Below, in pieces: positions 21,379 to 31,499 of a stretch of DNA of 64,000 nucleotides. How positions within the stretch are numbered: position 1 is the first letter of the stretch; every line of letters starts with the position of its first letter. Location of the stretch: the NCBI RefSeq assembly GCF_001017175.1, contig NZ_LCYG01000060.1, positions 1 through 64,000 on the forward strand, given 5' to 3'. The notes beneath the pieces are model-generated. The model did not search any database. It was not told the DNA's origin and was given only the letters and a program-made list of their open reading frames with translations. Position numbers and translations under genes: made by a program. The DNA is from Microvirga vignae. GTDB lineage: Bacteria > Pseudomonadota > Alphaproteobacteria > Rhizobiales > Beijerinckiaceae.

Positions 21379-22424
21379 CGCCGCCCTCCCCTTTTCTCCG
21401 CTGTCTGCGGCAGTTCGGCCAACATGGTGATGGCGCTGAGCGGTTCCTGCGGCGGCTCGCTCGTCCGTGAACCAGCTCGCAGCTTCGCCGAGCGCGCGCG
21501 CGGGTTCCGTGCCATTTCCTGCTCGCTCGGACCAACCGGGCCCTTCGTCACCGCCTCGAATGTCGGCTCAGGCGCAGCCATGGTCGGCATGTGGCGTGAG
21601 CCGCTCGGCATGCGTCCGGTGCGCGCCGCGAAGAACTGCTTCACGATGCGGTCTTCGAGCGAGTGGAAGGTGACGACCACGAGCCGCCCGCCAGGCTTCA
21701 GAATGCGCTCGGCGGCGTGCAGCGCGCGCACCAGTTCACCCAGCTCGTCATTGACCGCGATACGAAGCCCCTGGAACACGCGAGTTGCCGGATGAATGCC
21801 GCCCGGCTCCTGACGGATCAGCGAGGCGACAAGATCGGCAAGCTGACGCGTCGTCTGGAATGGCTCCCGACGACGAGCCTCGATAATGGCGCGAGCAACC
21901 GCCCGGGCACGGCGCTCCTCGCCGTAATGATAGAAGATGTCGGCGAGCTCGGTCTCGGAGGATTCATTGACGATGTCGGCAGCGCTCGGGCCCTCCTGCT
22001 CCATGCGCATGTCGAGCGGGCCATCATTGCGGAACGAGAAACCGCGCTCGGCCTGATCGAGCTGCATGGACGAGACGCCGATATCGAGAACGACACCATC
22101 GACGGCTTCGAATCCTTGAGCACGTGCAATCGCGTCGAGATCGCCGAAGCGCCCCGGCACGAGCATGAGGCGCTTCTTGAATTTCGCGGTCAGCGCAGCA
22201 CCGCCCGCAATCGCATCGGGATCGCGGTCGATGGCAATCACTTTGTTTTGAGGATGAGCATCGAGAATTGCGCGCGTATATCCGCCCGCGCCGAACGTGC
22301 CGTCGATGTAGAGACCGCCGCGCTTCACATCGAGCGCATCGCACACCTCCGCCAGGAGCACAGGAACGTGACGGGTCGGTCCGCCAGCGGCTCCGGCTCC
22401 TGGGCCGTCGCCGCGTCCCATCAT
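21375..22424 (-). CDS. rsmH: 16S rRNA (cytosine1402-N4)-methyltransferase
   Basis: RsmH (MraW) methylates C1402 of 16S rRNA using S-adenosylmethionine. The SAM-binding region reads [15 protein letters not shown] at about residues 39-53, and [13 protein letters not shown] near the start and [13 protein letters not shown] later are family hallmarks. The frame is open for 220 codons more, through mraZ, but similarity begins only here. Two ATGs in tandem (22424, 22421) overlap the mraZ stop; the second has the better-spaced GGGAG. The product has 348-349 residues with a Gly/Ala-rich N-terminus. Confidence 0.96.
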   Translation of the reverse strand: MMGRGDGPGAGAAGGPTRHVPVLLAEVCDALDVKRGGLYIDGTFGAGGYTRAILDAHPQNKVIAIDRDPDAIAGGAALTAKFKKRLMLVPGRFGDLDAIARAQGFEAVDGVVLDIGVSSMQLDQAERGFSFRNDGPLDMRMEQEGPSAADIVNESSETELADIFYHYGEERRARAVARAIIEARRREPFQTTRQLADLVASLIRQEPGGIHPATRVFQGLRIAVNDELGELVRALHAAERILKPGGRLVVVTFHSLEDRIVKQFFAARTGRMPSGSRHMPTMAAPEPTFEAVTKGPVGPSEQEMARNPRARSAKLRAGSRTSEPPQEPLSAITMLAELPQTAEKRGGRR

Positions 22425-22918
22425 TGCTCCCGCACTCCTGGTGAGGTGTTCTGCACCATACGTGGCTCCACAACCCGGGTTCCCAGCGCCTTCTTCAGGT
22501 CTCTGACCTTCGTGCGCGCCTCCTCCAAGTGCGCACGGAAACGCTCGGGCTCCCAAATCTGGAACTTGTGACCGAGTCCGACGAACGTCACGGTATCGCC
22601 AATCCCGGCATGTACTTTCACTGAGTCCGTCAGGATGACACGCCCCTCCGGATCGACTTTTAGAATTTCGCTGGTCCCAAACAATGCGGTCGACAGCTGA
22701 TCCCGTTCGTCCGAATAGGGCGACAGCGTCGACAAGAACGCATCGATCTCGTTCAGAAGCGTGTTGCCACCTGCGTCCAAGGCCTGCGCATCGAGCGCGG
22801 GATGAACGTAGAGACCCTCGAACCCATCCCTGGCCAGCACGGCCCGGAAGGATGCGGGGATCGAGACGCGACCCTTCGAATCCAACTTGTTGGTGAAATT
22901 GGACACGAAGCGGTTCAT
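22421..22918 (-). CDS. mraZ: Transcriptional regulator MraZ
   Basis: MraZ is a DNA-binding repressor of the dcw cluster and of its own gene in E. coli. Two SpoVT/AbrB-like half-domains are visible: [16 protein letters not shown] near the start and [13 protein letters not shown] in the middle. The 165 residues fit the family, with a slightly long C-terminal tail. It opens the cluster, and about 145 bases upstream lies a row of TGGGN repeats that fits its known operator. Confidence 0.96.
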   Translation of the reverse strand: MNRFVSNFTNKLDSKGRVSIPASFRAVLARDGFEGLYVHPALDAQALDAGGNTLLNEIDAFLSTLSPYSDERDQLSTALFGTSEILKVDPEGRVILTDSVKVHAGIGDTVTFVGLGHKFQIWEPERFRAHLEEARTKVRDLKKALGTRVVEPRMVQNTSPGVREQ

Positions 22919-23063
22919 TGGCCGCAGCTCGCCAGCTCCCGATTGTCAGCCCCCCGGCAGACCTGGTCGGCCTGCCACCCGCAGCCGGCGAGAACGCCAC
23001 TTTCAGAAGCAGGATGTTAGCGCTTGTGATGCGCTTAACGTCCCCTTCGGAAGACACCGTCGA

Positions 23064-23098
23064 CGGGATGGTTTGGGATAACATGGGATAATATGGTC
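23064..23098. promoter_or_regulatory. MraZ operator: four TGGGN-type repeats at 10-base spacing
   Basis: Reading the plus strand, CGGGA (23064), TGGGA (23074), TGGGA (23084) and TGGTC (23094) begin exactly ten bases apart. MraZ of E. coli binds direct repeats TGGGN separated by five-base spacers, so the spacing fits exactly; the outer two units are degenerate. The repeats overlap the spacer and -10 of the candidate mraZ promoter, as expected for autorepression. Confidence 0.82.
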
Positions 23099-23103
23099 GT
23101 CAA
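23075..23103 (-). promoter_or_regulatory. Candidate housekeeping promoter for mraZ and the dcw cluster
   Basis: On the minus strand TTGACG (23103-23098) is followed after 17 bases by TATCCC (23080-23075). The -35 is good and the -10 weak. The predicted start is near 23068, leaving a leader of about 150 bases before mraZ. Confidence 0.5.
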
Positions 23104-23174
23104 CGGAACGAGGGTGGGACGCATGCCTTGCAGCATGCAGCCCCCATGAGACGTATTTAGGGTTAATGAATCGT

Positions 23175-23200
23175 AAGCGGACCAAAGGTTTGGTCCGCTT
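23175..23200 (-). terminator. Perfect inverted repeat downstream of rnpB
   Basis: Twelve-base arms (23175-23186 and 23189-23200) around a GG centre lie 32 bases past the RNase P RNA 3' end. The T run on the minus strand is poor (TTACGATT), so it may be a weak terminator or an RNA-stabilising hairpin. Confidence 0.55.
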
Positions 23201-23232
23201 TGTCGCAGTTTGGGGCCTGTGGAAAAGAAGGG

Positions 23233-23610
<378 letters not shown>

Positions 23611-23617
23611 AGAGGGG

Positions 23618-23646
23618 ATGTGGTGCGAAACACAGGCCTGCGTCAA
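23618..23646 (-). promoter_or_regulatory. Candidate rnpB promoter
   Basis: TTGACG at 23646-23641 and CCACAT at 23623-23618 are 17 bases apart and predict a start at about 23611, matching the P1 end of RNase P RNA. The -10 is a poor match to consensus. Confidence 0.5.
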
Positions 23647-23657
23647 GGCCTTGAGCC

Positions 23658-24461
23658 TCATTCGGCCGCGGCCGTAAGCATCTTGACCTTCGCACAATAG
23701 GCCCGCGAGGCACCGGTCATCGTCGTCGTGCGGAGGCCGAACTGATAACGCAGGATCGCACCGCAGGTGTCCCCGCCAGCCAGCTTGTGGGCGACGGCGA
23801 GATATTTCAGGCCGAAACGCAGATTGGTTTCCGGATCGAGCAGGCCAGCGGCATCGCCCTTGTATCCCAAGGAGTGAGCCGTGTGCACATTGATCTGGGT
23901 GAGACCCACATTAGGGCCATTGCGAGCACCGGGATTGTAGCGGCTCTCAAGCCGTACCACCGCATCGGCCAGATCGTAGGACAAGCCGTTCTCGGAGGCA
24001 TAGCGAGCAATCAGAGGCTTCAGAGCATTGGCCTTGACGACATCCGCCCGCTCGGAGCGGGAGCGAACAGGGAGCTCTGCTGGAAGCGAGGCGGTTTCCT
24101 CGACATTGGCCTCATGTGCCGCTTCCTGGGCAGTCGCTGCAGGTGTCTCGGTCGCCGCCTTCGCAACAGCAGCGGCGGGAGCTGCAGCAACAGCTTCTCT
24201 AACTTTCTTCTTGTTGTCGGTGCTTTTTGCAGCCTTGCCAGACTTCGCAATCTTGGCGGCTCCTGCAGCCTCGGCCGCCTCCTGCTCTTCCTTGAGCGCA
24301 GCCTCAGCCGTCCTGTGCTCTTCGATCTGGGCACGCACGAGCTGCTCGGCTTCCTCTGGGGAAATCAGGCTGTTTTCAGCCCTCGCCTGTGACCCGAGGG
24401 CAAGTGCAATTGCGCCGAGAATCGCGACCACCAATGTTCTCAGATAATGCTGCCAAGTCAT
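23658..24461 (-). CDS. Exported lytic transglycosylase (SLT domain)
   Basis: The protein probably cleaves peptidoglycan glycan strands in the periplasm. The ATG at 24461 has GGAG seven bases upstream and opens a signal peptide ending near SQARA (about residue 28). Residues 35-135 are rich in Ala, Lys and Glu and look like a helical spacer. The C-terminal SLT domain has the catalytic Glu at about 172 (DAVVRLESRYNPGARN), then VGLTQINVHTAHSLGY and NLRFGLKYLAVAH. At 267 residues it resembles short soluble lytic transglycosylases of Rhizobiales; the natural substrate step is not known. It is transcribed away from the lipoprotein gene and towards rnpB. Confidence 0.88.
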   Translation of the reverse strand: MTWQHYLRTLVVAILGAIALALGSQARAENSLISPEEAEQLVRAQIEEHRTAEAALKEEQEAAEAAGAAKIAKSGKAAKSTDNKKKVREAVAAAPAAAVAKAATETPAATAQEAAHEANVEETASLPAELPVRSRSERADVVKANALKPLIARYASENGLSYDLADAVVRLESRYNPGARNGPNVGLTQINVHTAHSLGYKGDAAGLLDPETNLRFGLKYLAVAHKLAGGDTCGAILRYQFGLRTTTMTGASRAYCAKVKMLTAAAE

Positions 24462-24655
24462 ACATAAACTCCAAATGGCACAGGTCGCGGGGCCGCGGTG
24501 GGTGGAGCCCAAATAAGGCAAAGTTGTGACTTGGCAGATCGCAATTGTGTTCAATGAATGCTCAAGCTAGACGCTGATTCTTCGTGAAATCGAAGCGCAA
24601 AAAGGCGGGGAATAGCCTCCGCGCCTTAACAAAAAATTTTTCTACAGCTCATTGA

Positions 24656-24688
24656 GGAACAAGGAACTTCTTCCCCGCGTCGGGAGTT
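24656..24688 (+). promoter_or_regulatory. Possible tandem EcfG-type promoters
   Basis: Two GGAAC boxes (24656 and 24663) each have a near-match to the EcfG -10 after 17 bases (CGTC at 24678, AGTT at 24685). Each -10 deviates by one base from CGTT, so this is a weak call upstream of the lipoprotein gene. Confidence 0.3.
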
Positions 24689-24758
24689 GGCGTCAGCGTA
24701 AGGTCAAGCTAAGGATGGGCTGGGCAGCCTACAGCCCGCTAGATACAGGGAAGCCTCC

Positions 24759-25037
24759 ATGAAGAAGATCATTACAGCGATTGCCGCGGGTGCTCTCACC
24801 CTCTCGATGGCAGCCTGCAACACTCCTGGCGAGCGTGCAGTCGGTGGCGCCGCCGTCGGCGGTCTGGCTGGTGCGGCTATCGGTGGCGCAGCAACCGGTC
24901 GTGCAAGCGGCGCTCTCGCCGGCGGTGCCATTGGCGCAGCTGGCGGTGCAATCGTCGGTGCAGCAACGGCTCCTCGCGGCCCGGCCTGCCCATACGGCAC
25001 GTATCAGGACATGTACGGCAACGTCTATTGCCGCTAG
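24759..25037 (+). CDS. Small glycine-zipper lipoprotein
   Basis: A 92-residue predicted lipoprotein. The signal peptide has a KK start and ends with lipobox MAAC (Cys at about residue 20). The mature part is a run of Gly/Ala repeats (AVGGLAGAAIGGAATG and GALAGGAIGAAGGAIVGAAT), a glycine-zipper motif that packs into or against membranes, followed by a short CPYGTYQDMYGNVYCR tail with two cysteines. An AGGGAAG ribosome site sits five bases before the ATG. Such proteins are common in alphaproteobacteria and their role is unknown; an envelope-stress role is only an inference from the neighbours. Confidence 0.87.
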   Translation: MKKIITAIAAGALTLSMAACNTPGERAVGGAAVGGLAGAAIGGAATGRASGALAGGAIGAAGGAIVGAATAPRGPACPYGTYQDMYGNVYCR

Positions 25038-25060
25038 GATAGTCCTTGAATCTGAATTCA

Positions 25061-25092
25061 GGGGCCGAGATCTTCTCGGCCCCTTTTCTTTT
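25061..25092 (+). terminator. Rho-independent terminator
   Basis: A 10-bp perfect stem (25061-25070 with 25074-25083, loop TCT) is followed by TTTTCTTTT, ending the lipoprotein transcript. The next gene starts 30 bases later. Confidence 0.9.
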
Positions 25093-25122
25093 GCCTGAAG
25101 TTGAGCGACCACTGTTTCCAAG

Positions 25123-25848
25123 ATGATTCAGTCGATTTGGGGTAAGCTTGGTGGTGCCGGCATCGGCTTGGCGTTCGGAGGGCCGATTGGCGCTCTCCTG
25201 GGCGGCGTTGCCGGCCATGTGCTCATTGATCGCGAGGGCGCTCCGTTCGGAAAGCCGCCGCGCGATGTGCTGTTCACTATGGGTCTCGTGGCGCTCGCCG
25301 CGAAGATGGCCAAGGCCGATGGCGTGGTCGTCGACGTCGAAGTGAAGGCCTTCGAACAGGTCGTCGATGTGCCCGCCGACGAGCATGAACGCGTGAAGCG
25401 CCTGTTCGAGCTTGCGATGCAAACCACGGATGGGTTCGAGGCTTACGCCCGCCAGATTGGCATGGAGTTCAAGGAAGAGCCCGCTCTGTTGGAAGACGTG
25501 ATCGACGGTCTCTTCCATATCGCCAAGGCCGACGAAGCCGTTCACGACGCCGAATATCTCTACCTTAAGAACGTGGCGGGGATCTTCGCCTTCTCGGAAG
25601 CCGAGTTCGAGCGCATCGCCGCCCGCCACGTGAAGCGAGCGGACGATCCTTACCTTATCCTCAAGGCTGACAGGGCCATGAGCGACGAGGAGCTGAAACG
25701 GCACTATCGCAAGATGGTCGCCGAGAACCATCCCGACCGGGAGATCGCCCGTGGCCTGCCGCCGGAGGCGGTGAAGATCGCAACCGAGCGCCTGGCCGCG
25801 ATCAATGCCGCTTGGGAGCGCATCGCCACCGAACGGAACCTCAGGTGA
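25123..25848 (+). CDS. DjlA-like TerB/DnaJ co-chaperone
   Basis: The N-terminus is a Gly-rich hydrophobic stretch (LGGAGIGLAFGGPIGALLGG) that could anchor in the inner membrane. Residues 45-165 form a TerB-like helical domain (LVALAAKMAKADGVV and FHIAKADEAVHDAEYLYL carry paired acidic residues). The C-terminal J domain keeps the HPD motif at about 203-205, so it should stimulate DnaK. This is the domain order of DjlA, and 241 residues is close to it. The DjlA substrate is unknown in most species. It ends four bases before the amidase gene, so the two are likely cotranscribed. Confidence 0.88.
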   Translation: MIQSIWGKLGGAGIGLAFGGPIGALLGGVAGHVLIDREGAPFGKPPRDVLFTMGLVALAAKMAKADGVVVDVEVKAFEQVVDVPADEHERVKRLFELAMQTTDGFEAYARQIGMEFKEEPALLEDVIDGLFHIAKADEAVHDAEYLYLKNVAGIFAFSEAEFERIAARHVKRADDPYLILKADRAMSDEELKRHYRKMVAENHPDREIARGLPPEAVKIATERLAAINAAWERIATERNLR

Positions 25849-25852
25849 GAGT

Positions 25853-26626
25853 ATGAGCGTGTCCCTTTCCCCCGAAAGCCCTGTTGCCGCGAAGGTGTTT
25901 CCTTCACCCAATCACGGGGAGCGGAAAGACGGACAGCGCCCGAACATGCTGATCCTGCACTACACGGGCATGCCGGACGAGGGCGAGGCACTGCAATGGC
26001 TGTGCAATCCGGTCTCGCAGGTCTCGGCGCACTATTTCGTCTTCGGCGACGGACGCGTGCTGCAGCTCGTACCGGAGTCTCGCCGCGCCTGGCATGCGGG
26101 CATGTCCAATTGGGATGGAGAGACGGATATCAATTCCTGCTCCATCGGGATCGAGATCGCCAACCCCGGGCATCCGGGCGGCCTCCCCCCGTATCCCGAT
26201 GTGCAGATCGAAAGCGTGATCGCGCTCGCGAAAGACATCGTAAGCCGCTGGCGCATTCCGGTGACCCGCGTGCTCGGCCATTCAGATGTCGCGCCCGGCC
26301 GCAAGGTCGATCCCGGCGAGATCTTTCCCTGGAGACGCCTGCACGAGGCCGGCATCGGCCATTGGGTGCCGCCAGCCACTCTCAGCGACGGACGCTTTTT
26401 CTCGCGTGGAGATCAGGGCATGCCCATCGAAGCGCTTCAGGCGATGCTCGCCATGTATGGTTATGGCCTGAAGATCAATGGCGTGTTCGACGAAGACACG
26501 GAAAAGGTGGTCGCCGCGTTCCAGCGCCATTTCCGTCCCGAGCGCGTGGACGGCGTGGCGGATGCCTCCACCATCACCACTCTGCGCAACCTGATCGCGA
26601 AGCGGCCTTCTGCGGCGGCCGCCTAG
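25853..26626 (+). CDS. N-acetylmuramoyl-L-alanine amidase, AmiD-like
   Basis: This zinc amidase of the Amidase_2 family splits the bond between MurNAc and L-Ala, probably on anhydro-muropeptides. Zinc ligands are suggested by His36 in LILHYTGM and by His and Asp in VLGHSDVAPGRKVDPGEIFPW; RAWHAGMSNWDGETDINSCS is also typical. The C-terminus from about residue 180 is a peptidoglycan-binding domain (MPIEALQAMLAMYGYGLKIN, VDGVADASTITTLRNLI). I chose the ATG at 25853, after the DnaJ-like stop; 257 residues. No signal peptide is evident, so a cytoplasmic recycling role is possible, and the gene could also be named ampD. Confidence 0.88.
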   Translation: MSVSLSPESPVAAKVFPSPNHGERKDGQRPNMLILHYTGMPDEGEALQWLCNPVSQVSAHYFVFGDGRVLQLVPESRRAWHAGMSNWDGETDINSCSIGIEIANPGHPGGLPPYPDVQIESVIALAKDIVSRWRIPVTRVLGHSDVAPGRKVDPGEIFPWRRLHEAGIGHWVPPATLSDGRFFSRGDQGMPIEALQAMLAMYGYGLKINGVFDEDTEKVVAAFQRHFRPERVDGVADASTITTLRNLIAKRPSAAAA

Positions 26627-26634
26627 TGCATCTT

Positions 26635-26680
26635 GCCGTTCCCGGCCGGAGCGTAGCGGAAAGGGGAGCGAATCCACTCA
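26635..26680. repeat. Dispersed intergenic repeat copy
   Basis: The stretch around CCCGGCCGGAGCGTAGCGGA resembles 37411-37453 (CCCGGCCGGAGCGCAGCGGA followed by a similar AATCCAC/CATCCAC end). It lies between the convergent amidase and metH genes. No clear terminator is visible in this gap of 120 bases. Confidence 0.55.
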
Positions 26681-26746
26681 AATGCGCATCGCCATGGATC
26701 TCCTCCCCTCGCCGTCGGCTTGGCCTGAGGATGACAGGGGGGAGTT

Positions 26747-29700
26747 CTACTCCGCTGCCATCGGCCTGTAGCTTGCCGGATCGTAGTTGAGGATCGGGCT
26801 GAGCCAGCGCTCAACCTCCTGCACGCTCATGCCCTTACGCATCGCGTAATCCTCTATCTGATCGCGCTCTACCTTCGCCACGCCGAAATAATAAGCCTCC
26901 GGGTGCGCGAGGTAGAGACCCGACACGGAGGAGCCCGGCCACATGGCGTAGGACTCCGTCAGGCTCACGCCGATGCGCCACTCGGCTTCGAGCAGGCTAA
27001 ACAGCGTCGCCTTCTCGGTGTGATCGGGCTGCGCAGGATAGCCGGGAGCAGGACGGATGCCGCGATATTCCTCGCGAATGAGCTCTTCATTGTTAAGGTT
27101 CTCATCCGGCGCATAGGCCCAGAACTCCTTGCGCACGCGCTCATGCATGCGCTCGGCAAAGGCCTCGGCGAGACGATCAGCCAGAGCCTTCACGAGAATG
27201 GAGCGATAATCGTCATTCGCACGCTCGAATTTTTCAGCAATCCGCACCTCCTCGATGCCTGAGGTCACGACAAAAGCGCCGATCCAGTCAGGCTTACCGC
27301 TCTCGACGGGAGCAATGAAGTCGGAGAGGCACAGGTTCGGCTTGCCGTCGCGTTTCGAGAGCTGCTGTCGCAGGCCATGGAAGGTGGCGAGCGTCTCGCT
27401 GCGGCTTTCGCCCGTGTAGAGGCGAATGTCGTCGCCCACCGCATTGGCAGGCCAGAAGCCGATTACGGCCTTCGGATTGAACCAGCGCTCCTCGACAAGT
27501 TGCTTGAGCATCGCTTGGGCGTCGTCCCAGAGCTGGCGCGCAGCTGGGCCCTGCTGATCGTCTTCGAGGATGGCCGGGAAACGGCCTTTCAGCTCCCAGG
27601 TTTGGAAGAAGGGCGTCCAATCGATATACGGGACAAGCTCGCCGACATCGTAGCTGCGGAACACGCGCGCACCGATGAAGGAGGGCTTGGACGCAGAGTA
27701 GGATTCCCAATCAAGCTTCAGCTTGTTGGTGCGCGCCTTTTCGATCGGCAGGCGCTGCTTGTCGGCCTCGGAGCGCGCATGAGCATCGGCGACCCTGCGG
27801 TACTCGCTGCGCAGCGTCTCGATGTAAGCCTCACGCGTATCTGGCGAGAGCAGCGACGAGACAACGCCCACCGCGCGGCTTGCATCCGTCACATAGACGG
27901 CCTGCCCCTTGTGGTAGTTCGGATGAATTTTCACCGCCGTGTGCACGCGGCTGGTGGTGGCGCCGCCGATGAGGAGTGGAATATCAAAGCCCTCGCGCTC
28001 CATCTCGCTCGCCACGTTCACCATCTCGTCCAGTGAAGGTGTGATGAGGCCGGAAAGGCCAATCACATCCACCTTCTCCTTGCGCGCTGTCTCGAGGATC
28101 TTCTGCGCAGGGACCATCACGCCGAGATCGATGACTTCGTAATTGTTGCAGGCGAGAACCACGCCGACGATGTTCTTGCCGATATCGTGCACGTCGCCCT
28201 TCACGGTTGCCATCAGCACCTTGCCGGCAGCAGAGCGCTCGTCGAGGCCTGATGCCTGCTTGTCCGCCTCCATGAAGGGCATGAGATAGGCCACGGCCTG
28301 TTTCATCACGCGGGCGGACTTCACTACTTGCGGCAAGAACATCTTTCCGGCGCCGAAGAGATCGCCGACCACGTTCATGCCTGCCATCAGCGGCCCTTCG
28401 ATGACGTGAAGCGGACGCTCGGCGGCCTGGCGCGCCTCTTCCGTATCCTGCTCGATGAACTCCGTGATGCCGTTGACGAGCGCATGCTCGATGCGTTTCT
28501 CGACGGGCCAGGAGCGCCATTCAAGATCAGCCGCCTTGGAGGCGCCAGCTCCGTCACCCTTGAAGCGGGGTGCCGCCTCCAGCAGACGCTCTGTCGCATC
28601 GGGGCGGCGGTTGAGCACCACATCCTCGCACAGCTCGCGCAGCTCGGGATCAATCTCGTCATAGACCGCAAGCTGACCCGCGTTCACGATGCCCATGTCC
28701 ATGCCAACCTTGATGGCATGGAACAGGAACACCGAATGCATCGCCTCGCGCACCGGCTCGTTGCCGCGGAAGGAAAAGGAGAGATTTGACACGCCGCCCG
28801 AGATATGAGCATGCGGCAGCGTCTCACGTATGATGCGTGCCGCCTCGACGAAGGCAACGCCATAGCCGTTGTGCTCCTCAATGCCGGTAGCGACCGCGAA
28901 CACATTCGGATCGAAGATGATGTCTTCTGGCGGGAAGCCCACCTTCTCGGTGAGGATATTGTAGGCCCGCGTACAGATCTCGACCTTGCGCTCCAGAGTA
29001 TCAGCCTGCCCCTGCTTGTCGAAAGCCATGACAACCACAGCCGCACCGTAGGACCGACAGATCTTTGCGTGCTCGATGAAGGCCTCCTCGCCCTCCTTCA
29101 TGGAAATCGAGTTCACGATGGCCTTGCCCTGAAGGCATTTGAGGCCGGCTTCGATCACATGGAACTTGGACGAGTCCACCATTACCGGTACGCGGGCGAT
29201 ATCGGGCTCGGCAGCGACGAGGTTGAGGAATTCCACCATCGCCTTCTCGGAATCGAGCAGGCCCTCGTCCATGTTGACGTCGATCACCTGCGCGCCATTC
29301 GCCACCTGATCGCGCGCAACGTCGAGTGCAGCAGCATAATCGCCATTGGTGATGAGCTTGCGGAACTTGGCCGAGCCCGTGACGTTGGTGCGCTCTCCGA
29401 CGTTCACGAAAGGGATGTCGGAAGTGAGTGTGAACGGCTCGAGGCCCGAGAGGCGCATGAGTGGAGCCATCTTCGGCGCTTGGCGCGGCGCTTTGCCAGC
29501 AACGGCCTCGGCAATGGCACGGATATGCGCGGGCGTGGTGCCGCAACAGCCGCCGACCACGTTGACGAGGCCAGCATCCGCGAATTCCGCGATCATGCGA
29601 GCCGTGGCCTCGGGGCTCTCGTCATAGAGGCCGAACTCGTTAGGCAAGCCCGCATTGGGATAGGCACAGACGAAGGTGTCGGCGACCTTGCCGATCTCCT

Positions 29701-30502
29701 GGATATGCGCGCGCATCTCGCGCGCACCGAGTGCACAGTTGAGGCCGATGGAGAACGGCTCCGCATGGCGCACGGAATACCAAAAGGCCGTAGGCGTCTG
29801 ACCCGAGAGCGTGCGGCCGGAAAGGTCCGTGATCGTTCCCGAAATCATGATCGGGAGTTTCACACCCTTCTCTTCGAAGACCTGATGCGTGGCGACGATG
29901 GCCGCTTTGGCGTTCAGCGTATCGAAGATCGTCTCGATGAGGATGATCTCCGCCCCGCCATCGACAAGGCCCCTCACCTGCTCGGCATAAGCATCGCGCA
30001 CCTGGTCGAAGGTCACGGCACGATAGCCGGGATTGTTTACGTCCGGCGAGATGGAAAGCGTGCGGTTCGTAGGACCAATGGCGCCTGCCACGAAGCGGCG
30101 GCGACCATCCTCTCTCTCGACTATCAACGCGGCCTCACGCGCAATCCGTGCACCTTCATAGTTCAACTCATAGACGATCTCCTCCATACCGTAATCGGCC
30201 TGGGCGATGGAGGTCCCGGAGAAGGTGTTGGTCTCGACGATGTCGGCGCCCGCGCGGAAGTAATCGAGATGCACGCTGCGCACGGCATCCGGCTGCGTGA
30301 GGATCAGGAGATCGTTGTTGCCCTTGACGTCGTGCTTCCAGTCCTTGAACCGCTCACCCCGGAACTCCTCCTCCGAGAAGCGCGAGCGCTGAAGCTCAGT
30401 TCCCATGGCGCCGTCGAGCACAAGAATGCGCTTGGAGGCAGCCTCACGCAGCATCTTGAGGACTTCAGCACCGTTGGCGGGACGAGGTTCGGACACGATC
30501 AT
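26747..30502 (-). CDS. metH: Cobalamin-dependent methionine synthase
   Basis: MetH transfers a methyl group from methyltetrahydrofolate to homocysteine through cobalamin. All four modules are present in 1251 residues: the homocysteine domain with zinc ligands Cys256, Cys319 and Cys320 ([19 protein letters not shown]), the folate domain from about 360, the B12 domain with [11 protein letters not shown] at 770-780 (His772 as lower cobalt ligand), and the C-terminal activation domain with [15 protein letters not shown]. It is probably the last gene of an operon with metF and the ArsR-type regulator. The cell must therefore make or import B12. Confidence 0.98.
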   Translation of the reverse strand: MIVSEPRPANGAEVLKMLREAASKRILVLDGAMGTELQRSRFSEEEFRGERFKDWKHDVKGNNDLLILTQPDAVRSVHLDYFRAGADIVETNTFSGTSIAQADYGMEEIVYELNYEGARIAREAALIVEREDGRRRFVAGAIGPTNRTLSISPDVNNPGYRAVTFDQVRDAYAEQVRGLVDGGAEIILIETIFDTLNAKAAIVATHQVFEEKGVKLPIMISGTITDLSGRTLSGQTPTAFWYSVRHAEPFSIGLNCALGAREMRAHIQEIGKVADTFVCAYPNAGLPNEFGLYDESPEATARMIAEFADAGLVNVVGGCCGTTPAHIRAIAEAVAGKAPRQAPKMAPLMRLSGLEPFTLTSDIPFVNVGERTNVTGSAKFRKLITNGDYAAALDVARDQVANGAQVIDVNMDEGLLDSEKAMVEFLNLVAAEPDIARVPVMVDSSKFHVIEAGLKCLQGKAIVNSISMKEGEEAFIEHAKICRSYGAAVVVMAFDKQGQADTLERKVEICTRAYNILTEKVGFPPEDIIFDPNVFAVATGIEEHNGYGVAFVEAARIIRETLPHAHISGGVSNLSFSFRGNEPVREAMHSVFLFHAIKVGMDMGIVNAGQLAVYDEIDPELRELCEDVVLNRRPDATERLLEAAPRFKGDGAGASKAADLEWRSWPVEKRIEHALVNGITEFIEQDTEEARQAAERPLHVIEGPLMAGMNVVGDLFGAGKMFLPQVVKSARVMKQAVAYLMPFMEADKQASGLDERSAAGKVLMATVKGDVHDIGKNIVGVVLACNNYEVIDLGVMVPAQKILETARKEKVDVIGLSGLITPSLDEMVNVASEMEREGFDIPLLIGGATTSRVHTAVKIHPNYHKGQAVYVTDASRAVGVVSSLLSPDTREAYIETLRSEYRRVADAHARSEADKQRLPIEKARTNKLKLDWESYSASKPSFIGARVFRSYDVGELVPYIDWTPFFQTWELKGRFPAILEDDQQGPAARQLWDDAQAMLKQLVEERWFNPKAVIGFWPANAVGDDIRLYTGESRSETLATFHGLRQQLSKRDGKPNLCLSDFIAPVESGKPDWIGAFVVTSGIEEVRIAEKFERANDDYRSILVKALADRLAEAFAERMHERVRKEFWAYAPDENLNNEELIREEYRGIRPAPGYPAQPDHTEKATLFSLLEAEWRIGVSLTESYAMWPGSSVSGLYLAHPEAYYFGVAKVERDQIEDYAMRKGMSVQEVERWLSPILNYDPASYRPMAAE

Positions 30503-30568
30503 TACAGTCTCTTTCCTTCCGGCCGAATGATCATTCAGCCATCCATGCAGTGCATGGCAAATACAGAT

Positions 30569-30585
30569 GCCCGGCTTAGCCGGGC
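30569..30585 (-). other. Short inverted repeat between metF and metH
   Basis: GCCCGGC and GCCGGGC flank a TTA loop, 8 bases after the metF stop, with only a weak T-rich run on the minus strand. It may be a partial terminator, or it may set a different level for metH. Confidence 0.35.
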
Positions 30586-30593
30586 CTGAAAAC

Positions 30594-31499
30594 TCAAGCC
30601 GCCACCTTCACGCTCTGATCTCGCAGGCCAAGCAGATGGCAGATCGCATAGACGAGATCGGCGCGGTTCATGGTGTAGAAGTGGAACTCGTTCACGCCGC
30701 GGTCGACGAGGTCGATCACCTGCTCGGCGGCAACGGCAGCGGCGACGAGCTTGCGGGTCTCCACATCGTTGTCGAGTCCCTCGAAGCGGGCCGCGAGCCA
30801 ATCGGGAATGCTGGCCCCGGTCTTGGCTGCGAAATTCGCTGTCTGCTTGAAGTTCTGCACGGGTACGATGCCAGGCACGATGGGGATATCGATACCGCGC
30901 GCGCGAACGCGGTCGAGATAGCGGAAGTAATGATCGTTATCGAAGAAGAACTGGGTAATGGCACGGTCCGCGCCGCAATCCACCTTTGCTTTCAGCACAT
31001 CGATATCGGAGTCGAGCGAGGCGGCCTCGGGGTGCTTCTCGGGATACGCGGAGACGGACACCTCGAAGTCACCAATGGCCTTGATGCCCGCCACGAGATC
31101 GCAAGTCTGCCGATAGCCGCCGGGATGCGGCTCGTATGCGGTGCCGATGCCGGCGAATGGGTCCCCGCGCAGGGCCACGATGTGGCGCACGCCTGCATCC
31201 CAATAGGAGCGGATGACGCCATCCACCTCCTCTGTCGTCGCCGCCACGCAGGTCAGGTGCGCGGCAGGCTTGAGATGCGTTTCCGTCACGATGCGCGAGA
31301 CCGTGGCATGCGTGCGTTCTCGCGTGGAGCCGCCAGCACCGTAGGTCACGGAGACGAATTGCGGATTGAGCGGCGCGAGACGCTGGATGGAGGCCCAGAG
31401 CGTCGTTTCCATCTCCGGCGTCTTTGGCGGGAAGAACTCGAAAGACACTTTGATGGGGGAAGAGGCCTGCCTGCTGGGGCGAAGGGTCATGGGCGACAT
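30594..31499 (-). CDS. metF: Methylenetetrahydrofolate reductase
   Basis: MetF reduces methylene-THF to methyl-THF, the methyl donor for MetH next door. Motifs include [43 protein letters not shown] and [20 protein letters not shown] is the expected cofactor. The ATG shares one base with the stop of the regulator gene upstream (TGATG), giving 302 residues; an open frame continues upstream but would overlap that gene by 70 bases. Confidence 0.97.
   Translation of the reverse strand: MSPMTLRPSRQASSPIKVSFEFFPPKTPEMETTLWASIQRLAPLNPQFVSVTYGAGGSTRERTHATVSRIVTETHLKPAAHLTCVAATTEEVDGVIRSYWDAGVRHIVALRGDPFAGIGTAYEPHPGGYRQTCDLVAGIKAIGDFEVSVSAYPEKHPEAASLDSDIDVLKAKVDCGADRAITQFFFDNDHYFRYLDRVRARGIDIPIVPGIVPVQNFKQTANFAAKTGASIPDWLAARFEGLDNDVETRKLVAAAVAAEQVIDLVDRGVNEFHFYTMNRADLVYAICHLLGLRDQSVKVAA

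Noticed and set aside
22425..23084. N-terminal extension of the rsmH frame
   Set aside because: It covers mraZ and its operator in another frame.
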